DNA of 29,757 nt from Pseudomonadota bacterium (GTDB lineage: Bacteria; Pseudomonadota; Gammaproteobacteria; Acidiferrobacterales; UBA6901). The DNA is taken from NCBI GenBank assembly GCA_021785795.1, contig JAJYEK010000038.1, positions 1-29,757 of the forward strand, read 5' to 3'. Position 1 is the first letter of the stretch. Every line of letters begins with the position of its first letter. The notes beneath the pieces are model-generated. The model was given only the letters and a program-made list of their open reading frames with translations, was not told the DNA's origin and did not search any database. The position numbers and the translations under genes are program-made. Shown here piece after piece: positions 8,942 through 21,088 of the stretch.

Positions 8942-10432
8942 TTAAAGCAGCACCACGTCGAATTGCTCCTGGTTGTAGAGCGCCTCTACCTGCAGCTGCA
9001 CGGTTTTGCCGATGAATTCCTGCAACTGCATCAAGCTCGTGGATTCCTCGTCAAGCAGCAGATCGATGACCACGGGCGCAGCCAGAACCAGGTATTTGTC
9101 GGCGCCGAACTGGCGCGCCTCGCGCAGGATCTCCCGGAAGATTTCATAGCAGACGGTCTGGGGGGTTTTGAGCACGCTACGTCCCTTGCAGACCGGACAC
9201 GGCTCGCACAGCACGTGTTCCAGGCTCTCGCGGATGCGCTTGCGGGTTATCTCGACTAGCCCCAGCGGCGACATCTCGGTCATGAAAGTCTTCGAGCGGT
9301 CGCGCGCGAGGGCCTTTTCCAGTGCCCGCAACACCTGGCGCTTGTGGTCGTTATCGGCCATGTCGATGAAATCGATGATAATCATCCCGCCCAGGTTGCG
9401 TAGCCGCAGCTGCCTGGCAATGACCTGCGTCGCCTCGAGATTGGTCTTGAACAGTGTTTCTTCGAGATTCTTGCGGCCGACATAGGCTCCGGTATTCACG
9501 TCAATCGTGGTCATGGCTTCGGTCTGATCAATGACCAGGTACCCGCCTGATTTGAGCGGAACTTTGCGCTCCAGCGCCTTCTTGATCTCGTCCTCGACCG
9601 AATACAGATCGAAAATCGGCCGCTCCCCGGGGTAATACTCGATGCGGTTCTCCACCTCGGGAATGAATTCGCGCGCGAATTCGTGAGCCCGCTGAAAAGT
9701 CTCGCGCGAGTCTATCCGCACTTTTTCAACGTTCTCGCGAACAAGATCGCGCATAGCGCGCAGCGCGAGCACAAGGTCCTCGTGCAGAAGACTGCAGGGA
9801 GTAGCGCCCTTGATGCGATCCTGGATCGCCTGCCATACCCGCCGCAAGTATCGTATATCGGTCCTCAATTCCTCATCACTGACCGCCTCGGCTACAGTCC
9901 GTAGGATGTAGCCGCCTTCGTCACCTTCGTCCATGGCCGATTTCACGGCAGCGCGCAACCGTTCACGCTCCGCATCGTCACCGATCTTCTGGGAGATGCC
10001 TATGTGCTTGGTATAGGGCATGTACACCAGGTATCGCGCCGGAAGCGTAATATGAGTCGTTACCCGCGCACCTTTGGTACCGAGCGGATCCTTCACCACC
10101 TGCACCACAATTGGCTGTCCGTCATGAAGCAGGTCGCCTATGGCAACCGGCTCGGAATCCTGGCCCGGACCTGTCGGCACATTGCGCGTCTGGGTTGCGG
10201 AGCCAACGCTGCGGACGTCCGAGACGTGCAGGAAAGCGGCGCGCTCAAGGCCGATGTCTATAAACGCAGCCTGCATCCCCGGTAGAATCCGGGATACCCT
10301 TCCCATGTAGACGTTCCCAACTATCCCACGGTTGCGGGTGCGCTCTATGTGCACTTCCTGAAGCACTCCGTTCTCGATCACAGCCACCCGCGACTCCTGC
10401 GGGGTTACATTGATGAGTATCTCTTCACTCAT
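8942..10432 (-). CDS. rng: Ribonuclease G
   Basis: 496 aa, the RNase G size. This endoribonuclease matures the 5' end of 16S rRNA and helps turn over mRNA. The S1 domain spans about residues 35-130 (GNVYMGRVSRILPGMQAAF). The catalytic DNase-I-like domain holds the two magnesium aspartates, D311 in TTIDVNTGAYVG and D354 in MIIIDFIDM. The zinc-link cysteines that join dimer halves are C412 and C415 in CEPCPVCKG. It lacks the long C-terminal scaffold of RNase E, which supports rng over rne. The ATG overlaps the maf stop (ATGA), so maf and rng are coupled, as in E. coli. Confidence 0.97.
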   Translation of the reverse strand: MSEEILINVTPQESRVAVIENGVLQEVHIERTRNRGIVGNVYMGRVSRILPGMQAAFIDIGLERAAFLHVSDVRSVGSATQTRNVPTGPGQDSEPVAIGDLLHDGQPIVVQVVKDPLGTKGARVTTHITLPARYLVYMPYTKHIGISQKIGDDAERERLRAAVKSAMDEGDEGGYILRTVAEAVSDEELRTDIRYLRRVWQAIQDRIKGATPCSLLHEDLVLALRAMRDLVRENVEKVRIDSRETFQRAHEFAREFIPEVENRIEYYPGERPIFDLYSVEDEIKKALERKVPLKSGGYLVIDQTEAMTTIDVNTGAYVGRKNLEETLFKTNLEATQVIARQLRLRNLGGMIIIDFIDMADNDHKRQVLRALEKALARDRSKTFMTEMSPLGLVEITRKRIRESLEHVLCEPCPVCKGRSVLKTPQTVCYEIFREILREARQFGADKYLVLAAPVVIDLLLDEESTSLMQLQEFIGKTVQLQVEALYNQEQFDVVLL

Positions 10433-11019
10433 GGAATCGAAAACCCCGTTTTCCGCAACAGCGTCGCGAGATCATAAAGTGGCAACCCCATGACACCCGA
10501 GTAGCTTCCTTCCAGTCGCGCGATATAGGCGGCTGCCCTGCCCTGAATCGCATAGGCGCCCGCCTTGTCGATCGGTTCGCCCGATTCCCAGTAGCGCGCA
10601 ATCTCCTCGTCAGACATCGGGCCGAAGGTGACGCGACTCTCACTGAGAACACAGTCTTCCCGGTCCTGGTGCACGATGCATATTGCGGTTAGGACCTGGT
10701 GACTCTTGCCGGCCAGCCGACGCAGCATTCCGCAACCATGATCCCGGTTCGTTGGCTTCCCAAGGATCTCCCCGCCGATAACCACCTCGGTGTCGGCGCC
10801 GACAACCGGGAGCGCGCGTCCGCCGCGCACCCTAACCAGACGTGCCACGCAGTGGGCCTTCTCGGCCGCCATCCGCAGCACGTAGTCATTCGCCAGCTCG
10901 CCAGCAAGCGGCTGCTCGACGATTTTGGGCGCGACCACATCGAACGGGATGCCGAGCTGGCGCAGCAACTCGCGGCGACGCGGACTCGACGAAGCAAGAT
11001 AGATGCTCGGCTCGGACAT
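10429..11019 (-). CDS. maf: Maf-family nucleotide pyrophosphatase (YhdE type)
   Basis: 196 aa Maf/Ham1-superfamily enzyme. YhdE-type members hydrolyse dTTP, UTP and some modified nucleotides, a house-cleaning role historically called septum-formation inhibitor. Visible signatures: YLASSSPRRRELLRQLG at residues 7-23, the catalytic aspartate D76 in VVGADTEVV, GKPTN just after, DKAGAYAIQG near 148-157, and GSYSGVMGLPLYD near the end. The wording follows E. coli YhdE closely. It lies 69 bases after the rlmH stop and overlaps rng. Confidence 0.95.
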   Translation of the reverse strand: MSEPSIYLASSSPRRRELLRQLGIPFDVVAPKIVEQPLAGELANDYVLRMAAEKAHCVARLVRVRGGRALPVVGADTEVVIGGEILGKPTNRDHGCGMLRRLAGKSHQVLTAICIVHQDREDCVLSESRVTFGPMSDEEIARYWESGEPIDKAGAYAIQGRAAAYIARLEGSYSGVMGLPLYDLATLLRKTGFSIP

Positions 11020-11088
11020 GTAGAATTCAGGCTATCGCCCCCACGTCTTTGATATGGCCGGCGGCCCGCAGACCGCTGGTTGTTGCGC

Positions 11089-11559
11089 CTATTCTCGATG
11101 ATAAGGCAGGTGGTTGAGCATGCTCCATGCGCGGTACAGCTGCTCAGCCAGCAGCACCCGCACCAGCGTGTGCGGCAACGTCAGGGCCGAAAGCGACCAA
11201 AGCTCATCGGCCCGCTGCAGGCACTGCGGCGCAAGCCCCTCGGGTCCGCCAACCAGGAAGGCAACATCCCGCCCCTCCTGCAGCCACCTACCCATGGCCT
11301 CAGCGACCTGGTCGCTCGGAAGGACCCTCCCCTGCCTCTCCAGCGCGATGATTCGGGCGCCGGACGGTACTGCATCGAGACAGCGATCGCCCTCAATTCT
11401 CAGAATCCGCGCGATGTCTGCCGAACGGGAACGCCGGCCGGCCGGAATTTCCCGCAACTCCAGGCGGCAACCCGAATGCAGCCGCTTTGCGTAGCCGGCA
11501 TAGGCGGTGTTCACCCACTCCGGCATGCGGGCGCCGACTGCTATCAAATGCAGACGCAT
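11089..11559 (-). CDS. rlmH: 23S rRNA (pseudouridine1915-N3)-methyltransferase RlmH
   Basis: 156 aa from the ATG at 11557-11559, matching the family length of about 155. The frame could open 7 codons earlier at a GTG, but the conserved N-terminus MRLHLIAVG fits the ATG. This SPOUT methyltransferase modifies helix 69 of 23S rRNA on assembled 70S ribosomes. Family marks are the SAM-binding FLVGGPEGL in the middle and the C-terminal knot LSALTLPHTLVRVLLAEQLY, ending in the hallmark PYHRE. rsfS-rlmH adjacency is standard in proteobacteria. Confidence 0.97.
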   Translation of the reverse strand: MRLHLIAVGARMPEWVNTAYAGYAKRLHSGCRLELREIPAGRRSRSADIARILRIEGDRCLDAVPSGARIIALERQGRVLPSDQVAEAMGRWLQEGRDVAFLVGGPEGLAPQCLQRADELWSLSALTLPHTLVRVLLAEQLYRAWSMLNHLPYHRE

Positions 11560-11613
11560 GACCGCCGGCCGGTGTGACACGCCGGCAAGCGGGAGGTTCC
11601 GACCGCTTCCGGG

Positions 11614-11961
11614 CTATTGGCCCGCGACATCAGCCCTTTCCCCGTCGCTCCAAAGTTTTTCCAGGTTGTAGAAGTCCCGAGTCTGCGGCCGCATGATGTG
11701 CACCACGACATCACCAAAGTCTACCAGAACCCAGTCCCCCATCTTTTCCCCTTCGGTTCCCAGTGCTCGACGACCCAATTCGCGCAGCTTCTCCTGAATT
11801 TTTTCCGCCATGGACACCACATGGCGACTGGATGTCCCGCTCGCGATCACCATAAAATCGGTGATGTCGGTTACCTTGCGAACGTCCAGAACCTGAATAT
11901 CCTGACCCTTGGCGTCGGCTAACACATCGTAGACCACTTGCTCTATCTTGTTTTCTGGCAT
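11614..11961 (-). CDS. rsfS: Ribosome silencing factor RsfS
   Basis: 115 aa. RsfS binds uL14 on the 50S subunit and blocks subunit joining when nutrients are scarce. The DUF143/Iojap fold is clear: QVLDVRKVTDITDFMVIASG (residues about 23-42), SSRHVVSMAEKIQEKL, GDWVLVDFGDVVVHIM, and a late RDFYNLEKLWSD. The frame runs 31 codons further upstream, but those overlap nadD. The ATG at 11959-11961 shares a base with the nadD stop (TGATG) and has GAGGATGTG just upstream. Confidence 0.96.
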   Translation of the reverse strand: MPENKIEQVVYDVLADAKGQDIQVLDVRKVTDITDFMVIASGTSSRHVVSMAEKIQEKLRELGRRALGTEGEKMGDWVLVDFGDVVVHIMRPQTRDFYNLEKLWSDGERADVAGQ

Positions 11962-12614
11962 CACATCCTCTGGGTTGGGTTGCGGTAGAGCCCGCGACTT
12001 GCAATGAATGCCTCCACCACGGCAGGGACCATTCCATGCACTGATTCGCCGCAAGCAAGCATCGCGCGGATGCGCGAGCCGGAGATGTCATGGGGACTCA
12101 CAGACTGAAATACCAGCTTTCCGGACGGCACCCCCGCCAGCTGGATCGGATCGGTGCAGCGCCGGCCGCGCAGCCATTGCGGAAGCGCCTTCTCGTCTGG
12201 CGCGAAGTCCCATCCTGGACGCCGGACAACGACGAGATGGGCCAGCTGCGGCAGATCGCTCGCCCTGTGCCAAGATTCAATGCCATGAAAGGCGTCCACT
12301 CCTACGATGAGACAGATCGGACGCTGCCCGAGTTCAGCCCGAAACGATTCCAGCGTGGGCACCGTGTACGATGGGCCAGCACGCCGCAGCTCCCGATCAT
12401 CGGCCCGAAAACCCGGAAATTCGGAAACAGCCAGGTCCACCATGCGCAATCGCTCCTCGGCGTTCGCGACCGGCGTGCGGCGGTGGGGCGGAAATGCGGC
12501 GGGAACAAAGCGCACTTCCTCAAGAACCAGCGTGCGCATGATTTCCTGCGCGGTGCGCAGATGACCGAAATGAATGGGGTCGAACGTACCGCCAAAAATT
12601 CCGATGGGCTGCAC
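11961..12614 (-). CDS. nadD: Nicotinate-nucleotide adenylyltransferase
   Basis: 217 aa. It transfers AMP from ATP to nicotinate mononucleotide, making deamido-NAD in NAD biosynthesis. The nucleotidyltransferase motif GGTFDPIHFGHL is at residues 9-20. The second ATP-binding signature appears as SPHDISGSRIRAML near the C-terminus (ISxSxIR). The start is GTG at 12612-12614, which places the motif at the usual distance. The stop overlaps rsfS by one base. nadD lies 136 bases after proA, and that gap holds a short inverted repeat but no gene. Confidence 0.96.
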   Translation of the reverse strand: MQPIGIFGGTFDPIHFGHLRTAQEIMRTLVLEEVRFVPAAFPPHRRTPVANAEERLRMVDLAVSEFPGFRADDRELRRAGPSYTVPTLESFRAELGQRPICLIVGVDAFHGIESWHRASDLPQLAHLVVVRRPGWDFAPDEKALPQWLRGRRCTDPIQLAGVPSGKLVFQSVSPHDISGSRIRAMLACGESVHGMVPAVVEAFIASRGLYRNPTQRM

Positions 12615-12653
12615 TCGCCGTTTCTGATGTTCAGCGTTTGCGCTAGATTGCGC

Positions 12654-12685
12654 CCAAGCATCATAGCCTGGGGGCGTATGCTTGG
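12654..12685. repeat. Inverted repeat between proA and nadD
   Basis: CCAAGCAT (12654-12661) and ATGCTTGG (12678-12685) are perfect inverted arms around a 16-base loop, 66-97 bases past the proA stop. There is no T-run on either side, so it is not a classical terminator. The rest of the proA-nadD gap shows nothing further. It may be an RNA structure within a proA-nadD transcript. Confidence 0.3.
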
Positions 12686-12750
12686 CAAACCGCCACCCCT
12701 AATTCTGGTGGAATACCGGCTCGAACTGCGACCCGCAGGACATGGTCGCC

Positions 12751-14037
12751 CTACCTGCGAATGTGCCCGTCTCCAAGAACGATGAACTTCTGGGAGGTGA
12801 GCCCCTCGAGGCCAACCGGCCCGCGCGCATGCAGCTTGTCTGTCGAAATACCGATTTCAGCGCCCAGGCCGTATTCGAACCCGTCTGCGAACCGCGTTGA
12901 AGCATTGACCATCACCGAGCTTGAATCGACCTCACGCAGGAACCGGCGAGCGCGTGTGATGTCTTCGGTGACAATGGCATCGGTATGCTGCGAACCGTAC
13001 CTGGCGATGTGTTCAAGCGCATCATCCAAGCCAGGGACAATCCGCACGGCCAAAATGGGGGCCAGATACTCGGCATACCAGTCATCCTCGGTGGCCGCCT
13101 TGGCCCAGGGCAGAATATGGCGCGTCGCAGCGCAAGCGCGCAGTTCCACGCCCTCATCGCGATACATCGCACCCAATTTCGGCAGCACTCTGTCGGAAAT
13201 ATTCTGGGCTACCAGCAAGGTCTCCATGGTGTTACAGGTGCCGTAACGCTGGGTCTTGGCATTGAAAGCAACCCGCACGGCTTTTTCCAGGTCGGCCTTG
13301 TCGTCAACATACACGTGGCACACACCATGGAGATGCTTGATTACCGGAATGGTCGCTTCCTGGCTGATACGTTCGATGAGGCCCTTTCCGCCACGCGGAA
13401 CGATGACATCGACGTACTCCTTTAGGCGGATCAGTTCACCGACTGCGGCGCGGTCCGGGGTTTCCAGCACCTGAACCGCATCAGCCGGCAGGCCGGCATC
13501 GACCAGGCCGCGATGGATGCAGGCGGCGATGGCCTGATTCGAGTGCAGCGCCTCAGAGCCGCCGCGCAGAATAGCGGCATTTCCGGACTTCAGGCACAGG
13601 CCGGCCGCATCTGCCGTCACGTTCGGCCGCGACTCGTAGATGATACCGATCACACCAAGCGGCACACGCATGCGACCGACCTGAATGCCAGATGGTCTGT
13701 AATTGAGTCCGGTGATCTCGCCGACCGGGTCAGGCAATGCCGCAATCTGACGCAGGCCCTGGGCCATGGCAGCGATGCGTCGTGGATCCAGCGTCAGCCG
13801 GTCTAGCAGCGCTGCATCAAGACCCGACTGGGTGCCGGCTTCGAGATCCCTGCTGTTCGCCTGCACAAGCCTGTCGGCCGAACCCTCGATGGCCAGCGAA
13901 ATGGCTTCAAGTGCATTGTTCTTGGCAGCGGTCTCCGCTCGCGCCATCTCGCGCGATGCCTGGCGGGCACGCTCGCCGAGGTGCCGCACATACTCCCGGA
14001 CATCGAACGCGTCCGGCTCATGCGATGCCGTCTTCAT
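12751..14037 (-). CDS. proA: Gamma-glutamyl phosphate reductase
   Basis: 428 aa. It reduces gamma-glutamyl phosphate to glutamate semialdehyde with NADPH, the second step of proline synthesis. Aldehyde-dehydrogenase-fold signatures: [20 protein letters not shown] at residues 126-145, [11 protein letters not shown] near 211-221, the catalytic cysteine C268 in [13 protein letters not shown], and a late [11 protein letters not shown]. The ATG is preceded by GGAGAG at 7-12 bases. proB is not in the window. proA sits between holA and nadD, an arrangement also seen in other gammaproteobacteria. Confidence 0.97.
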   Translation of the reverse strand: MKTASHEPDAFDVREYVRHLGERARQASREMARAETAAKNNALEAISLAIEGSADRLVQANSRDLEAGTQSGLDAALLDRLTLDPRRIAAMAQGLRQIAALPDPVGEITGLNYRPSGIQVGRMRVPLGVIGIIYESRPNVTADAAGLCLKSGNAAILRGGSEALHSNQAIAACIHRGLVDAGLPADAVQVLETPDRAAVGELIRLKEYVDVIVPRGGKGLIERISQEATIPVIKHLHGVCHVYVDDKADLEKAVRVAFNAKTQRYGTCNTMETLLVAQNISDRVLPKLGAMYRDEGVELRACAATRHILPWAKAATEDDWYAEYLAPILAVRIVPGLDDALEHIARYGSQHTDAIVTEDITRARRFLREVDSSSVMVNASTRFADGFEYGLGAEIGISTDKLHARGPVGLEGLTSQKFIVLGDGHIRR

Positions 14038-14076
14038 GATGGACTCTCCAGTATCCTGCGCCGCCCGCCTACGTTG

Positions 14077-15109
14077 CTACGGCGCGCGTGGCACCAGCCC
14101 TGCGGCCGCATGGATCCGCACGCCACACAGCGCCAGCACCATCGATTCGAGTTCCAGCCACACATCGCCCTCGGCCCGACCCTTGATGACATGGTCTATG
14201 TGCGCTGCACGCACCAGCATGCCCAGCCATTGCGTCGGATGCAAGCGACGTAGCGCCTTCGACACCACCGGTCGGCGGCTTGCCCAGATACGGTGCGCCT
14301 GGAAGACCCCGGATTCGGCGTGCCCCTGGGCAATCTGCGCCGCAATCTGGGCCATGCTGCGGGTCTCCCTGGCCAGCGCCCACAGAACGAGTATCGGCTC
14401 GAGCCCCTCGGCCCGCAAGCTCTCCAGCACACGGATCGCCGATCGCCCGTCGCCTGCAAGGCAGGCATCCGCCAGACCGTATACCGTAAAGCGCGCATTG
14501 TTGGAGAGAATTCCCTCGACTTCCGCGATCCGTATTTCGCCGTCACCGTACAACAGCGCCAGTTTGTCCACTTCCTGCGCCGCAGCCAGCGGATTGCCTT
14601 CCATCCGGTATGCAATGATATCCGCTACGCCAGGCTCCGCGCGCAGTCCCCGAAGCCGCATGCGCCGTGTGACCCATCCGGGAAGCCGCTCTGCATCGAG
14701 CGGACGGACCGTCACCGCGACACCGGCCTCTTCCAGCGACTTGACCCAGCCGCTCTCACGGGTTTGCCGGTCGAGCTTGCCCGTAACGACCAGCAGAATG
14801 CTGTCAGCGGGCGGGCGGGCGCCAAGCTGCGACAGAACCTGCGCACCCCGCTCGCCCGGCTTTCCATTCGGCATGCGCACTTCCAGCAATCGCGCGCTAG
14901 AAAACAGCGACAGGGATTGTGTCGATACGAACAGATCGTTCCAGTCGAACCCGCTGGCCACGTTCGCCACGCTGCGCTCGGAATAGCCAGCCCCGCGCGC
15001 CGCATCACGAATCTCCTCGCAGCTCTCGTCCACCAGCAGCGGTTCGTCTCCGGAAACGAGGTACACCGGGGCAAGCCCCTTGCGCAACAGCTCCGGCAGC
15101 CGTTCTGAA

Positions 15110-15120
<11 letters not shown>
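14077..15120 (-). CDS. holA: DNA polymerase III delta subunit
   Basis: 347 aa from the ATG at 15118-15120. The delta subunit opens the beta sliding clamp during clamp loading. The N-terminus LAPVYLVSGDEPLLVDE (residues about 16-32) is the family signature. The middle carries LLVVTGKLDRQTRESGWVK, and residues about 175-190 hold YRMEGNPLAAAQEVDKL. The frame continues 25 codons upstream, but those overlap lptE. The chosen start overlaps the lptE stop by 11 bases, the usual lptE-holA coupling. Confidence 0.95.
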
Positions 15121-18565
<3,445 letters not shown>

Positions 18566-19102
18566 TCACTTCGCCACCGGCGAAGATTCGGCATTGTACA
18601 TCTGCATCACTTGCTGCGTGATATCCATGCCGGGGTCGGAGTACAGCACCATCAGCTGGGTCTTCTCGAACACCAGATTGAGGTGGTCCCGGTGCGCCAC
18701 CTTGGCGATAATGGCCTTGATCGCACCGATCGACTGCTGCATGTACTCGTTGTCCTTCGCGCGCAAGGCGGTTTGCGCCTCGCCAGCCATAGTCTGGTAT
18801 TTCTGCAGCTCGGATTCGAACTGCTTCTTCTCGGCAGCCTTCTGGGCATCTGTGAGCGTAAGGCGTTCTTTCAGAAAACGGTCCCGCATTGCCTGAAGCT
18901 TGTTCTTCTCCTCGTTAAGCGGCCCCTGCCGTTCCTTGATGAATTGCTCCATCTCGGCTTGATGTTCCTTTCCGGGCCTGCTCTCGAGGATCACCTGCCG
19001 CATATCGACAAACCCGATCCTGAGACTGCCTGCCGCGTACGCTGGGGCGCACGCGATGATGCCTCCCAGCAGAAAAACGGTGGCTAACAGCTTTCTATTC
19101 AT
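18566..19102 (-). CDS. OmpH/Skp-like periplasmic chaperone
   Basis: 178 aa OmpH-family protein. Skp-type members trap unfolded outer-membrane proteins in the periplasm as jellyfish-shaped trimers. An N-terminal export signal runs to about residue 23-24 (LLATVFLLGGIIACAPAYA). The core opens with the family motif IGFVDMRQVILESRPGK near 29-45. A long charged coiled coil of about residues 45-125 follows, then KVAHRDHLNLVFEKTQLMVLY at the end. Residues IIAC (C18) could also be read as a lipobox. The ATG has AGGAG 8-12 bases upstream. Skp usually lies in the bamA-skp-lpxD cluster, so this may be a paralogue. Confidence 0.88.
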   Translation of the reverse strand: MNRKLLATVFLLGGIIACAPAYAAGSLRIGFVDMRQVILESRPGKEHQAEMEQFIKERQGPLNEEKNKLQAMRDRFLKERLTLTDAQKAAEKKQFESELQKYQTMAGEAQTALRAKDNEYMQQSIGAIKAIIAKVAHRDHLNLVFEKTQLMVLYSDPGMDITQQVMQMYNAESSPVAK

Positions 19103-19171
19103 GAATGCGCTCCTGGGTCGCTTGTAATCGGCGGGACCGCCTCACGGTTCCCTGCCATCGATGGGAGCAAG

Positions 19172-19177
19172 ATTATT
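19172..19177 (-). promoter_or_regulatory. Possible -10 element for ompH
   Basis: On the minus strand AATAAT (five of six TATAAT bases) lies about 70 bases upstream of the ompH ATG. The hexamer 17 bases further upstream is TTACGC, a poor -35. It would give a leader of about 60 bases. The motif is seen; function is inferred. Confidence 0.3.
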
Positions 19178-19487
19178 CCACAGCGGTTCGGCAAGCGTAA
19201 GGGGCAGCTTGCGCCGCCCCAGGCACCAGCCCGTAAGGCCGGATCGGACTGCCGCCAGGCGCCGATCGGCAGTCGCCGCCAAGGAGTGCCCCGGCCGGCG
19301 CGACCAGACACGTCCGGAACCCGGGGGTAGACGGGCGCTCACGGCCGTTTCCGGCAGCCAACGGTGCCCCGGCCCGCTGTCGCAGGCCGTCTCCCTTGCT
19401 GCCGCCACGACATGAAATCCGATGGCCGGGCACAGCGAAAACCATACAGGCCAACGCGCGTCTGAACTGCAGGGCCCGAAGCGCCCT

Positions 19488-19515
19488 CTGCCATACCGCC
19501 ATTCTGGTTTGGCAG
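19488..19515 (-). terminator. Possible hairpin after lnt
   Basis: CTGCCA-T-ACC and GGT-T-TGGCAG pair as a 9-bp stem with one mismatch and an 8-base loop, starting 17 bases past the lnt stop. There is no T-run, so it would at most assist factor-dependent termination or protect the 3' end. Confidence 0.25.
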
Positions 19516-19531
19516 CAGGAAGACAAGACTG

Positions 19532-21061
19532 CTAGGTCCGGCGTCGCCTTTTGGGGCGCATGAAGCGCGCCGCCACAGCGCCCGCTACCATTGCCACGAG
19601 CAGGCACACAATCACCCGGTTACCATACCTGACGTACGGGGTGATGCCTTTCAATGGCGTCACTGTTCCAGTAAGCACCCAGCGATGAAACTGTGGGGCG
19701 CGGGCGACAACCCGCCCGTGGCTATCGATAATGGCTGTGACGCCGGTATTGGTGGCAAGCATCATCTGGCGGCCGGCCTCCAACGCACGCATACGCGCCA
19801 TTTCCATCTGCTGATACGATGCCAGTGAATGTCCGTACCAGGCGTCTTCGGTTACGTTCGCCAGCAACGTCGCCTGCGGAAGTGCGCGCATTACCTCGGA
19901 ACCGAATGCGTCCTCGTAACAGATTGACATGCCGACCGCCTGACCGTCGACCTGAAGTGGCGGCTGGCGTGCGGGCCCCGCACTCAGATCGGACATCGGA
20001 ATGTGCAGATCATCAAAAAGCCACCCCAGTTCCGCGGCAAACGGAATATACTCGCCGAAAGGAACCAGGTGATGCTTGCGGTAAACACCCTGGAATGAAC
20101 CGACGCTGATTACGCTATTGTAATAGCGCAAAACCCCGTCTACAGGTCTGCGCTCCAGTATGCCCAGCAGGATGTCCATGTGACGGGCTTCCGCCGCCTG
20201 CCGCAACTGGGCGAGGAAACTGTGTTCGATCTGGTCAAAAAAGTACGGCACCGCCGCCTCTGGCCAGATGGCCAGATCAATTCCGCGCTGGGCAAAGGTC
20301 AGCCTTGTGTAGCGCTGCAGGATGTCTCGGCGATAGGCGGGCGCCCATTTCTGTGCCAGCGGCACATCTCCTTGAACCAGCGCAACACGCAGCGGCGCCC
20401 CCGCCGGCCGCACCCAGTCGACACGTCCTGCCAGCCACGCGACGATCCACAATCCAACCAATGCCCCAATGTAGCGCCACACGGCCGGCCGGCGCCGCAG
20501 GCGCCACCCTTGGGCCACCGCGCCGGCGCTCAGCGCCGCGGCCAAACTCACTCCGTACACCCCCAACCATGGTGCCAGTCCGGCCAGCGGACCATCAATC
20601 TGGCTGTAGCCTACGGCGAGCCACGGGAATCCGGTCAGCAGCCAACCCCGTATCCACTCCACCAACGTCCAAAGTGCGGACACGCCCAGGATCTGGGCCC
20701 AGGGGCCGGCATCGGAAAGCAGGCGCGCCTGAAGCCAGCCGACCAGTGCCGGGTAACAGGCCAAAAAAGAGAAAAACAGAAACAGCGCCAGGATTGCGAG
20801 TGCGGCCGGCATCTGTCCATAGGTGTGCAGGGCAACGTATAGCCAGGAGACTCCGACACCAAACTGCCCCAGGCCGAACAGAAAGCCGCGCCACGCGCTG
20901 CGTCCGGGCGTAGCGTCGCGCCATAACATGAACAGCGACGCCAGAGAGAAAATTGCCAGCGGATACAGCGACACCGGCGAAAATGCCAACGGCAGCAATC
21001 CGCCGGCGACAAACGCGAGCAGGTCGCGGCGCGCGGGCGTAAGCGTGACCTGCAGCGGCAT
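19532..21061 (-). CDS. lnt: Apolipoprotein N-acyltransferase
   Basis: 509 aa inner-membrane enzyme that adds the third acyl chain to lipoproteins. The N-terminal half (about residues 12-210) has six or more hydrophobic segments. The periplasmic nitrilase-like domain starts near LRVALVQGDVPLAQKW (residues 224-239). The catalytic triad is E268 (IWPEAAVPYFF), K329 (VYRKHHLVPFGEYIPF) and C381 (GMSICYEDAFGSEVMR). A final membrane segment near 480-500 precedes a basic tail. It lies 27 bases after corC in the standard ybeZ-ybeY-corC-lnt order. Confidence 0.98.
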   Translation of the reverse strand: MPLQVTLTPARRDLLAFVAGGLLPLAFSPVSLYPLAIFSLASLFMLWRDATPGRSAWRGFLFGLGQFGVGVSWLYVALHTYGQMPAALAILALFLFFSFLACYPALVGWLQARLLSDAGPWAQILGVSALWTLVEWIRGWLLTGFPWLAVGYSQIDGPLAGLAPWLGVYGVSLAAALSAGAVAQGWRLRRRPAVWRYIGALVGLWIVAWLAGRVDWVRPAGAPLRVALVQGDVPLAQKWAPAYRRDILQRYTRLTFAQRGIDLAIWPEAAVPYFFDQIEHSFLAQLRQAAEARHMDILLGILERRPVDGVLRYYNSVISVGSFQGVYRKHHLVPFGEYIPFAAELGWLFDDLHIPMSDLSAGPARQPPLQVDGQAVGMSICYEDAFGSEVMRALPQATLLANVTEDAWYGHSLASYQQMEMARMRALEAGRQMMLATNTGVTAIIDSHGRVVARAPQFHRWVLTGTVTPLKGITPYVRYGNRVIVCLLVAMVAGAVAARFMRPKRRRRT

Positions 21062-21088
21062 CGGCTAATCCGGTCCGGGCCGATAACC

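Larger units (their letters stand above)
19103..19531. other. 429-bp lnt-ompH intergenic region
   Basis: I see no supported gene. The open frames here lack ribosome sites and recognisable proteins. A possible ompH promoter is at 19172-19177. Hairpin-forming arms occur at 19201-19220 (GGGGC/GCCCC) and at 19488-19515 (CTGCCA..ACC / GGT..TGGCAG), the latter 17-44 bases past the lnt stop without a T-run. The length is unusual for this gene-dense segment. Confidence 0.5.

Noticed and set aside
13766..14986. 406-codon plus-strand frame, Ser/Arg/Ala-rich
   Set aside because: It is antisense to proA and holA, with composition typical of a shadow frame.
19173..19607. 144-codon minus-strand frame overlapping the lnt 3' end
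   Set aside because: It overlaps lnt in another frame, has no ribosome site, and has an Arg/Gly/Ala composition typical of a GC-rich out-of-frame reading.
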